Of a DNA stretch of 64,000 nt, positions 12,701-24,700 are shown one piece after another (position 1 is the first letter of the stretch; every line of letters begins with the position of its first letter). The stretch is from Vitis vinifera. Lineage: Eukaryota > Streptophyta > Magnoliopsida > Vitales > Vitaceae. The notes under the pieces were generated by a model, which made no database searches, was not told the origin of the DNA, and saw only the letters and a program-made list of their open reading frames with translations. The DNA lies in contig NC_081807.1 in the NCBI RefSeq assembly GCF_030704535.1, positions 4,319,001 through 4,383,000 on the forward strand, in the 5' to 3' direction. The position numbers and the translations under genes were made by a program.

Positions 12701-15700
12701 TAGCCTAGGAGCCTTGATGTGATTGCCAAGGATTCCTCTTTTTGTTGTCATCTTTGATCTCTCATCTCGTTATACAACAAAGGAAACTTCTAAAAGACTG
12801 AGATTTTTACACTCCTGCATTCATTGATCTTCACATATTTATTCACATAGACACCAACATAGCTAATGTAGTTTCATTAGAAGATTTTGTTATTATTTTA
12901 AGACAATTTATTTTCCAGACATAATAGTTACATCATTTTTAATAATTCTACCCAATCCCTTTCTTATAGTTTTCCAAACATCAATCCCATAATATTTACA
13001 TACTTCATTTTTAATAATTCTTCAGTCATTTCAGTAACTGAAGAAGAGATCCTACCCCTAAACCAAATGAGGTTTCTTTTCCAAATTTCCACCACCCCAA
13101 AGGAAGTCCCTTTGAATCTTTTTTAATCTCATTGTTACCTTTCTAGGGATTACAAACAAGGACATGAAGTAGATTGTCAAGCTCGACAAAGTACCTCTAA
13201 TCAAAGTAATTTTGCCCCTGTTTTGAGATGTATTGTCTTTTCTACATCAATAGTCTTCTACAAAACTTCTCCTCCACTTTGTCCCAAACTGCTTTAGATC
13301 TGCAAGGGGCTCCTACTAGGTAAAAAAAAAAGGAATTTTCCCCACCTTGCAACCCATTTCCATTGCCAAAACTTCTACATCTGTAGCCTCCCAATTCGGA
13401 TCAATTCCCTCCCAATTGGGATCGGTTCGTTTTTTTCAAGATAAATTTTAAGCTTTAATAATGCTTCAAACCATATGAGTATCCAACTTAGATGAACCAA
13501 TTAATTTTGGGAATCTTCACTAAAGACCAACATATCATCTACAAACAAAAGATGAGAGACTTCCACCCCCTCTCACCCGAAAACCTAACAAGTAACCCCC
13601 CTCGCTAACCCTCTCCCATAGGCAATTCAACACCTCCATGGCTAGAACAAACAAGGGGAAAGAGGATCCTCTTGTCTCAACCCCCTTAAAATCTGGAAAA
13701 AACTTGAAGGTGTTCCATTCACTAGCACTGAAAACATTGTTGTGGAAATACACCAATATATCCATCCAATCCATTTTTGGCCAAAACCATTGTTCTACCT
13801 GCTTAAAAGTGGTTCCATCTAAATTTTCATTACATTCTATGAACATTAAAATGAGGCTTATTTCTAACTGGGTATGCATATAATATTGCTTGTTAAAGGT
13901 AAATGACAAACCTTGTTAATCACACCCTCATCATCATTTAGCAACAAATTAACTTTAAAATGTACCTATACGTGTTTCCAACATGTCATCAAATTTTTTT
14001 ACATTATATTCAAGCACATTTAGCATGAAATATTTCAAACTTCATAGCTTCAACAGCACAAAACCATAAAATATTGGCATTCTACAGCATGGGAGCAAGA
14101 AAAACTTCAGCACAGAATGCAATTTGCACGAGAACAAAGAAGTTGAAGAGCCTTTTCAAGTTCCTGATAAAGTACCTCTTCAATTTTAAGCTGAAAGCTT
14201 TGAATCCTTCACTAGCGCACCAAAGTTCTTGATGAAGAAGCTGCCTAGGAGCCTCCTTCATGAGATCCAGAAGAACCTTTCTCTTCACTTCGTGAGGCCA
14301 GTCTCTTCGTGAAATTACTCTTCTTATACCTTTCTCTTTCAGTGCTGGTATAATTTTACCATAGAACATGTCACTTGGCCGGGGAACAGGTGGGGGAACT
14401 GAATTTTTTGTATTACCAGCACCTAAAGAAGAGAGATGTGCCAGCTGGGCACGATTCTGCCAAGACTTAAAGATACTATAAATACTTATCACATTGTCCA
14501 CCCACTGGATAAGTCCAGCCCGACCACTAATTGGTGTCACGGAATAGTAGCGAATGACAAGAGAATGACTACGAGTTTCAGGAGATGAACGCAGAAAACC
14601 ATTAAACGCTTGCAGCAGCTGCATGATTCTGGCATCAAGACGCAGATCTTCTCGCCCTTTCAAGAGATATGTGTACTTGTGACCATCTGAGCCCAGTATA
14701 ACAATTTTTTTAGGCTTTGTTTTGGTGGATAAGATAGCCACCTGCTCAGAGAAAGAAGCAATTGTGACAATTCCCTGGAGAGTAGCAGTGAGGCCTCGAT
14801 CAGATTCAGATGCTATGATTTGCCTCTCAAGACCAGGCATTGGAACATCAGAAGATGATAACAGAGCCAATTGTGGTGCAACTTCTCCCAAGGAAATTGA
14901 TGACTTCCTTTGGTAAGATGACAAGGATGCAGCAATATTATCAAATGGTCGCCACACATCTCCAAGTGCAGCACTAGATGCTGGAGGAGTTTTAAAGGTT
15001 AAGATGGCTGATTTGAGTTGTTCTCTGTACTCCTCATGGAACCATATCTCATGAGGGGTTTCAGGTTTCCGAGAAGTTGAAGCTAGACGACGTTCCAAGG
15101 CCACAACAACTGGAGCCATCATGGCAGAGTATTTTGCAGCATTTATTTTGTTCTTCTCACCCTGGCTAAGAGTGACATTTTCTGCAATTCGTGCAGCTTC
15201 CTCTTTCAGCAAATTTATGCGCCTCATCACATCTGAAAGAAAATCAGTCAAAGCTCATATATACAGTGTTTAGAGAAAAATAAATTGGCAAAGGAGCAAA
15301 AAAAAATGTGTCAACCCAAAATCTTGTATGCTAGTACCAGTTAAAGATTCATCATGAATTCATTGTCTAGTAAAGATATGTCATTGTTATTTAAGGATAC
15401 ACTTTGTAACAAGTAAACTCTTGATTTAGCAATCATCTGGTGTCAAACACACCAACATTTCTATTGTGAAAAATTTGGATTCAAGTACAGATGCAGCATA
15501 TTTTTTTCCCTCTTCTCTTCTGTTCTTCTCCCCACCCCCTCTTTTTAGAGATTTGCAGATTTGAGGTTGTTACATTTAGATACTAGCATCTATGTTTATT
15601 TCTTTGTTACTAGGACCATATAAGAGAAAGTGAAACTTGTATAATTTTTTAAAATATACCAGAATATCATGAGAAACATCTTTGAACAAAAAGGTGCCCA

Positions 15701-18700
15701 GAACAATAAAAGCCTCGTTTAAGGGAGCAAAGGCTACCTGAGTGAAGATCTTGAAGTGTGCTGAGCCATAGCTCCTCCCAAAGAACAGTTACATTTTCTA
15801 GTTCATTGATCATGAGCTGAACATCCTGAATTAGTCTTGGGTAAAGCTTACTCTGCACAAAACAAAATTTTCCCATTACCTTCATATGCTCTGAAGAAAT
15901 TTTTTGGTTGTACCTCACAAAAGGTTACAATAAAAAACATGGCCAAGTAGATCAAAATTTAAATCATGCATTAAGAAGCAATAAAGAACATAAAATAAAA
16001 GTGGGCACAAGAAAGAGAGAATGGTTCTACTTGATTCAACATCATGGTCTACATCAGGGGAGATTTCCGGAGACTATTCCAACAGATGAAAGAAATGAAT
16101 TCAGCAAGGGGTCTACTGCTGCTTTCCCAAAGCTCTTTAACATCCTTTTTCTCAATCTTTCTCTCTTCACTAACTCTCACCTCTCCTTTTCATGTTATGG
16201 CTGCATCCAGCCCAACCCCACTCTCTAATAGGAATAAATCACAGTCCTCTGGTAAGGGAACTAACCCCAGGGCTGAGAACTCAAGGCAAACCCATAGGAA
16301 AGCTACAGCAATCTGTACCTTATTTAATAAGAAATGTTAGGTTCTAAGCTACCAAATTTCCTAAAACCTTAAGCTCTTAGGATTTGGGCTGCCAATATAC
16401 ACCAGGTCAACACCCATTCTCAGGTGTGGCCCCACATCTGCATGTGGAAAGACAAATCAGCAGCAATGTATAAATAAATGGGCCAGTAGCAGTAGGAGAG
16501 ACTTGAACTCAAGACCCCAAGCTTTAATATCATGTTAAGCTACCAACTTCCCTTAAAGATCAAGATATTAGGATTTTTTTTAATTTTTTTTTCCTGATAG
16601 ACAAAACAACATCTATTAAAAGCATGAAAAGAGGGGGCACACCCTATGTACACAGGCAGCATACACCAAGCACCCTATGAAAAAGTGCCAAAACCAATAC
16701 AACAAGAGACCTAACAAGTCAACCTAACCACAGAACAGAGAATCTAAGAACTCCACCAAAGAAAAACCCTCCATTTGCAAAGAAGCTTGGGAGCACTCCT
16801 AAGGGGATTTAATGAAAACCTCCTTCAACCTAACCTCTAAAAGCTCTTCTTCATTGAAAATTCTTTTGTTAATGAAAGCCTTCTTAAGATATTAGGATTT
16901 GGGCCCATAATGTCTACTAGCCTAACAATAAGTACCCTAAAATGCCAAAATAAGGGGCCTGAACCCTGTGCAGAAAAGTATACAAAGCAAATACCTTAAA
17001 AGAAAGAAAAAAACTAAGGAAACAAAATAAAGGCCAAGCTCTAGCATGGACCACCAATTCTAGGCCAAGTGAAAGACATTTTGACTGTCACAACAAAACA
17101 ATATATATTCCTGCTCCAACATCGATTTCAGGAAAAGCATGGTCAACTGTCCAAGGATGCCTCTATATCATATGAACTTAGAATTATCCTCAAATTAAAC
17201 CTGTCAAGAAGGTTACAGCACAACCTAGAAGAATATTTCAGTCACCAAGCTAGGGTGCCCAAGCAACAGTCCATAATAACACTCTATCCAATTTGTTTTC
17301 CGTTAATTTTTATTTTTTATTTATGAGAAACAACAGTATAGTAAAAATAATTACAATAGAAGGATGTGAAATCCTCCAAAAGATCACAAAAAGAAAGTCA
17401 GAACCTCCAAACTAAGTAAATATATACAACTATGAGGTTCCAAAAACCATGTCCAATAAAAGATATTTCAACAAGTTATTTAGAGCAACATGGATTTGGA
17501 TCCAGGCCTGACACCTAATGTAACCAACACTGGCTTTCTTAATCATTATTCATGCATTAGCATTGTAAGTCAAGCATATCATATGAGAAGCCACCCATAC
17601 ACCAAGCTTACGACCCATTACTAACATGCGGCAATCTAATAGTTACCTTCAATACATCTGGTCATTCTCATCTTCCTTGGTGTAATACAAGAATCACAAA
17701 ACATCAAGGAGAATGCATGTAATGAATTATTGTCCCGGAAAGAGACACACTTACAATGCCCTTAAAAAATGGTTTTTGTCTTACAATAAAATAAAATAAA
17801 ACTTTAAAATAGCACAAAGAAGAGAGCTATGGGAGAGAGTGAGAGAGCGTGCGATGGAGAAGAAGGAGAGATTAGCGCGGCGATTCGAAAAAGAAGGAAA
17901 GAGAGCAGTTTTATGGTGGACTCCAAGATGTTCGAGATCGTCTTCGATGAAAGAAAAGGAAAACCTCAGTTTCTTATCTTGGAGAAGAAGAGAGGGGTTT
18001 CGTCATGGGTCCGATTAGGATTGGAAAGTCTAAGGTTTTTCATGGAGGGCCTAATCCACTGCATCAAGGGCGAGAAAGAAGGGAGATGGGGAAAGGAATG
18101 GAAGGATAAGGGGAAATCGTATTCCCTAACACGAGGGTTTAACAGAGTGGGATGGTTTCTAAGGCTGGGGGTTGTTGATTTGGAAAGGAAGAGATTCTGT
18201 ATCTTTATACCGAGAGGCAGAGAAGACAAAAGGGGTTGGGTGACTATGGCGGAGAAAATCCATCAAATGGAAGGATCTATTGACAGAAAAGCAAACATGC
18301 AGGAAGTAAGGGCCGTGGGAAAATCTGCCTTGGAGAGTTCGTATGTGACGGTAGTTAAGAGACCAAGCTGGAGAGATTCAAACTCAATCAAAGTGAAGGT
18401 TAGAAGCGAGGAAACTCTAGGAAATTTGCAGAAATTGGAGCACTGCATTGTTGCGAGTTGGAAATCCAGAACGGAGAGAGAAGAGGACCTAGAGAGATTG
18501 GGAAGTTTATGGGCAAATTCTTAGCGCCTAAAAGGAAAATTAGGGCTGGCTAAATTGGAGAAGGATAGGGTCTTGCTAGAATTTGAAGAGCTGAAAGAAG
18601 CAAGACGCGTCATATCCTCAGGGAGTAGAGAGTTGGGAGGGCTCCAGTTAGGGCTGGAACAATGGAATCCTAGGACGGGCTGCTGGACAGAAGAGGAGGT

Positions 18701-21700
18701 AGAAAGCGAAGTCTGGGTCAAAATCATTGGGCTTCCAATCTCGCTGTGGAGTCCGATGATTTTGAAAAGAGTAGGGGAAGAATGCGGGGGCTTTGTAGCA
18801 GTTGATGATCGGACAAAGACGATGGGGGAGATTCAATGGTCTAGGCTTTTGGTTAAAACGAGAGGAGACTTTAGGCCGAGTGTGCTGGAAATTGAAGTAG
18901 AGGAGGATGTCTATGTCTTGTCGTTATGGTGGGAGGTCAGACCGGTGGTGAGGATGAAACACAATGAAGCGTCTGGTCGAAAGAGTGATGAGGTTAGGGG
19001 TGATGTGATTTCACGCACGGAGCAGCGCGTGGAGAAGGAGCTGGTAAGCGCAAGGCTCGAGACATTGAACCTACCAGCTGATGTGAGGGGTGCCCGGGAG
19101 AATGGGTCGGGCCGGGAGTTGGGAAACCGGGTTCAAGGCCCGGTGACCCGGGATTGGGCCCTCATAGATGGGCTAGCGTCTTGGTCGTCCTCATTAGGCC
19201 TAATCGTGGGCCTTAAAGAGGCGAGGAGGGCTAATGGGCCTGTTGTGGCTAATGGATACTTGGGCTCAAAATCAAAAGAAGCGGCAACGGATGATGATGG
19301 ATCAAAAATAGGCCCATCGTCAAGGAGATGGGCTACAGAAATGGGCTGCCAAAGGCTGAGTGGTTTTGAAGGTATGGAAAGGGCTGGCCCAATCCCCCAA
19401 GCCCCAAGTAAGGGCTCTCAGGAGAAAGTCTGCCTTCTGGACTGCCTCATTTCTAGAAATGGGTCCAGTTCAAAGATGGAGCCTTTTGTGGCCTGGGATT
19501 CAGAGGATCTCAGGAAGCAGCAAATGAACGCTTGCTTCTCAATGACAGACCGGGCGCTTGAAGAGGAAGCTTTGAGGTATGATTCGACTTTCTATTCAAG
19601 GGGAAAACGGATATTGGGGACGTCTCATCTTATTTCTCTTTATTCTGATTGGGCTTCAGAGGGGGAGTCTTTCGATCGTTCAGGAGATATAGAGGAGGAA
19701 TCATGGGGTGATAAAACAACATGGTTAGCAGTGTATGAGGGGCCTGCTGAGAATGATAATGTTTGTTGGGACTTGGGAGAAGCCAATAGAATCAGTGATA
19801 AAGTCAGGGGTACGAAGAGGGATTCTAGCACGCCTGAGAACCAAGCTATGGGAAAGGAGAAAGAGGAAAAATGGGAGGAAAGTAGTTTGGCAAAATTCAG
19901 CCAATTTTTGGGATTTTCAGCAGAGGGTTTGGAAAAGGAAATCTTGAGCTTTCTGATTAAAATCAGAAAGAGACGGGAGAAGATTCATAACAAAGACCTT
20001 CTGGAGAAGTCAAAGTTCGAAAGGGAATTAAAGAGGTTGGAATGTTCTGTAAACTATGAGGGGGAGAATAAGCAGAAAGGCCCATCACAGGGCAAAGGGA
20101 ATCAGATTGTAGTTGTCCAATGAAGCTAAAAGTTCTGATTTGGAATGTGAGAGGAGCAAACGATAGCTCCAAAAGGAAAATTATTAAGTCTTTTAGAAGG
20201 AATCAGATGGTGGATTTACTATGTATACAGGAGATAAAAATTCAATCTATGTCGGAAGGCATTGTGAGAAGTTTAGGCTCTGGGAGATTTTTAGATTGGA
20301 GAGCTCTGAATGCGGAGGGGGCTGCGGGCGGTATTTTGATTTGCTGGGACAAGAGGTCTCTGGATATCCTGGATTGGGAGGAGGGCCAATTCACTCTGTC
20401 TTGCAGATTCAAGATTGTAGAAAATGGGGTTGTTTGGGTGTTCACGAGAGTTTATGGTCTGTTTACCAAAGTGGAAAGGGATGGCATGTGGGAAGAATTT
20501 GGGGCGATTAGAGGCCTTTGGGAAGACCCCTAGTGCCTAGGAGGGGATTTTAACATCACCTTCTTCCAAAGGGAAAGGAGCAGTCAGAGGAAAATAAATT
20601 CAGCAATGAGGAAATTTGCTGAGATTGTTGATGATCTAGGGCTAGTGGATCTTCCACTACATGGAGGAGAGTTCACCTGGAATGGGGGTCTCAATAACCA
20701 GGCATGGGCTAGATTGGATAGATTTCTTGTGTCCCCTAGTTGGTTAGACCAGTTTAGTGGGGTTACTCAAAGCAGAATGTCTCGGCCAATTTCTGATCAT
20801 TTCCCAATTGTTCTAGCAGGGGGTGGAATAAGAAGAGGCCCTACTCCATTTAGATTCGAAAACATGTGGCTTAAGGTTGAGGGATTCAAAGACCTTGTTC
20901 GAAACTGGTGGTGGGGGATCGAAGTCAGGGGTAGTGCTAGTTTTAGATTGGCTGCTAAGATGAAGGAAATCAAAAAGAAGTTGAAAGTATGGAATAGAGA
21001 GGTTTTTGGGAGGCTGGAATGCAATAAATCAGCAAGTAGATTTCTAAGACCGGGTGGAAAGTGAGAGAAGCCTGATTGTGGAGGAGACAGATTTAAAAAA
21101 AGAAACAAAAGAAAGTTATAAAAAGTGGGTGCTTTTAGAGGAAGTCCATTGGAGACAACTCTCAAGGGAGATTTGGCTAAGGGAGGGGGACAAAAACACG
21201 GGTTTCTTCCATCGAATGGCAAGTGCCCATCGTAGAAACAACGCATTGGACAGAGTAAAGATTAATGGGAAGTGGCTTTCAGAGGAGCAGGAGGTGAGGG
21301 AAGGAATTGTTAACACTTTTCAGCAGCTGCTTTCTGAAGATATGGGGAGGAAGGCGGATATTGGAAGACTTCAATTTGATCACATCAACCAGCAAGAAGC
21401 GGAGAATCTAGAGGTCCCCTTCACAGAGGCTGAGATTCATACGACTTTGATGGAAATGAATAGGGACAAAGCCCCTAGTCCGGATGGCTTTACTGTAGCA
21501 TTTTGGCAAAACGCTTGGGATTTTACTAAAGAGGAGATTATGGATATGTTTAAAGAGTTCCATGAGCATAGCTCTTTCCTTAAGAGCCTCAATAATACTT
21601 TTCTGGTCTTGATTCCTAAGAAAAGTGGGGCTGAGGATATTGGAGATTTTAGACTTATCATCCTTTTGGGGGGGCTCTATAAACTTTTGGCTAAATTTCT

Positions 21701-24700
21701 AGCTAACAGGCTCAAGAAAGTGATTGGAAAGGTGGTCTCCACTGCCCAGAATGCCTTTATAACGGGAAGACAAATTCTTGATGTGTCATTAATTGCTAAT
21801 GAGGTGATAGATTCGTGGCAGAAAAGAAAAGGGAAGGGACTTATCTGCAAATTAGACATAAAAAAAGCTTATGATAGCATCAATTGGAAGTTTTTGTTGA
21901 AGGTCCTGCAAAAAATGGGCTTTGGGTCTAAGTGGTTAGGGTGGATGTGGAGTTGCTTGTCCTCAACCAAATTCTCAGTTCTGGTTAATGGGGTGCCAAT
22001 TGGTTTTTTCCCTAGTACTAAGGGGCTTAGACAAGGAGATCCCCTATCTCCCTATCTCTTTGTTATGGGAATGGAAGTTCTGGATGTCCTCATTAGGAGA
22101 GCTGTGCAGGGGGGATACTTATCAGGGTGTACCATTCGGGGTGGTAGTAGACCCACTTTGAACATATCCCATTTATTTTTTGTTGATGACACAATAGTGT
22201 TCTGTGAGGCAAGCAAGGAGCACTTAACTCATTCAAGTTGAATTCTACTCTGGTTTGAAGTGGCTTCAAGCCTAAGGATTAATTTAGCCAAAAGTGAAAT
22301 CATCCCAGTTGGAGATGTGGAGGAGATTGAAGAGTTGGCAGTCGAGTTAGGTTGCAGAGTGGGATCCTTGCCCTCTCAATATTTGGGACTCCCACTAGGG
22401 GCTCCTAATAGGACTCCTTCTATGTGGGATGGGGTGGAAGAGAGAGTAAGGAGGAGACTTGCGCTTTGGAAAAGGCAGTACATTTCCAAAGGAGGGAAGA
22501 TCACTCTCATAAAAAGCACTTTGGCAAGCATGCCAATCTACCAAATGTCTATTTTCCGAATGCCTAAGATTGTTGCTAAAAGGATAGAGAAAGTTCAAAG
22601 GGATTTTCTATGGGGGGGAGGAAACTTGGAGGGGAAAATTCATCTAGTTAAATGGGATGTGGTTTGTACAAACAAGAACAAAGGTGAACTAAGCCTAAGG
22701 AAAATAGTCATGTTGAATAGAGTCTTGCTTGGTAAGTGGATTTGGAGGTATACTTGCGAAAAAGATAATATTTGGAAACAAGTGATCACAACGAAGTATG
22801 GGCAAGAGGATCGTGGTTGGAGGTCAAAGAAGGCTAATGGGGTGGTTGGAGTAAGGGTTTGGAAGGAGATCTTGAAAGAATCTGATTGGTGCTGGGATAA
22901 CATGCTGTTTCTAGCTGGGAAGGGCACCAAAATCATATTTTGGAAAGATATTTGGTGCACTGATACTCCGCTGTCCCATTGCTTCACTCACCTCTTTGTC
23001 ATGGCTGTGCATAGGGATGCAACGATTGAGGAGATGTGGGATCAAAATTCTGGTCAAAGAGGCTGGAACCTAAACTTTTGGAGAGACTTTAATGATTGGG
23101 AGTTGGATGACAGGCTCCAAATAAGAGGGGTGCAACTTCCTAATTGTTGCTTTTTATGTGGTTGTGAAGAAGAAAATGTAAATCATATTCTTATACACTA
23201 TATAGTGGTTAGAACTTTATGGGACATTATTCTTGGGTTAGTAGATGTTAAATGGGTCTTTCCAAAAACTGTAAAGGAGGTCTTAACTACCTGGAGGGGC
23301 CCCTTTGTGGGGAAAAAAAGGAAAAAGGTTTGAAAATTCATACCATTGTGTCCATGAGAGGAATAGACTAGCTTTTGGGGGGGGTCGAATATCCAGAAAT
23401 TAAAGAATTTTTTTGTTTGTAATTTATGGAGCTGGGCCAAATTGTATTTTGGCGAGGAGTCTCTCTCCCTTATAGACTTTTTGGAGTGGATAGCATCCAC
23501 TTAAGGGGAGGTGATTATTTTCTGGTCTTGTTGATCTTTTTTGAGGCCTTAGCCGCCTTGTATACTCCCTGTAAGCTTTGTGGCTCTTAGCCTCTTTTTT
23601 AATGCATATCTTGTTTACTTATCAAAAAAAAAAAAAAATAGCACAAAGAACAAGAACACCATATGATGCAGTGAAGCATGGAACCATCACTGAGCCATGA
23701 TCTCAGCCCTACCTCACATCAACTATGAATTCCAATGAGCTCCATTGCAACTTTAGAAACAAAAATATGATAATGGAAATAGACCAATCAAAATAGTCAT
23801 GATAGAAATCGAAGTATCAATAAATTAATTTTTGAACAAGCCTTTCCAATCTCCTATCCTAATGACAAGCAGTGGGATTCTCAATCAGAACTTCCAGGAC
23901 ATACAGAAGGCAGACTACCAGTGTCAAACAGATTAGCCAAAGAGGGTTGGATTTGAAAAGGTTGGAGTAGAAAGTGTATTTGAAATATAAACAAAGCTAA
24001 AGTCTGAAACAATGTTATATCTGACTTGACAGGAATGAAAACTTTTTTATTAGAAATGTTAGAAAAGTTTAAAAACACAAAAAAGTCAAACAAATAAATA
24101 AAAGACATTTCCATTACCAAACAACCCACTACATGCTGAAGCTCCTCCGAAGGCTCTTCTTCATAAGCATTCACATCAACTAGAGTTGGGTACACTATGG
24201 ACCAAGGAGATAGCTTTGCCAGCATCATCAGTAAGCCCTCCAATTGCTTCCTAACAACTTGTTCAGGATGAGAACTTAATCGAGCAAACAATTGTGGCGT
24301 TATTTCCTACAGAAGAAGACATTAGAATTAATTTCATCGTTTTTTTATGGGGTGGGTAGGGGGTCGGGGGTTTAAAAGAGAGTATCTCACCTGCCATGGC
24401 AACAAAGGAACTGTTGAAAGAGCCGGTTCTAGTGTATCTTTTAACTCCAATCCATAGTTCAGAAGGATGTGTAGGACATACAAGGTTGCCCTCAAGGTGT
24501 AGCTTCCTGTCTTCTGTTTCAAAGATTCACAATCAGAGCCAGCTAACTGGCCATCACAAAGTTTCACAGATGAGTATGAAAGGTATTGTATAAATCCATG
24601 AGCTGCATGCCCAAAAAGAGAGACTCTTCTCTTCCTCAAGGACCACCAAACATGAACTAGATCATCAACTGTAGATGACAAATCACTTTCTTCCAGGCCA

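Larger units (their letters stand above)
10843..14175. other. SMG1: SMG1 intron 5 (3.3 kb)
   Basis: This intron splits the kinase domain between N-lobe and catalytic loop. It contains a T19 run at 11463-11481, an old LTR-retroelement relic (about 11,560-12,790) and an old antisense LINE relic (about 13,050-13,900). Confidence 0.8.
17822..23634 (+). mobile_element. Full-length L1-type LINE, antisense to SMG1, with a perfect 16-bp TSD
   Basis: A 5.8-kb non-LTR retrotransposon with ORF1 (DUF4283-type), ORF2 (APE endonuclease, reverse transcriptase, zf-RVT domain) and a 3' A-run after ACTTATC. AAAATAGCACAAAGAA occurs at 17806-17821 and 23635-23650 as an identical TSD. It is inserted in the 8.3-kb SMG1 intron on the opposite strand. 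Both ORFs carry lesions, so it is unlikely to be autonomous. Its GC content is clearly higher than the surrounding intron. Confidence 0.95.
15853..24117. other. SMG1: SMG1 intron 3 (8.3 kb), hosting a full-length LINE
   Basis: Without the LINE (17822-23634) and the smaller LINE tail (16577-16885) it would be about 2.1 kb. Other content is AT-rich sequence with short unsupported ORFs. Confidence 0.88.

Noticed and set aside
17966..20172. Minus-strand ORFs within the LINE
   Set aside because: Shadows of ORF1/ORF2 in the GC-richer element; no family resemblance.
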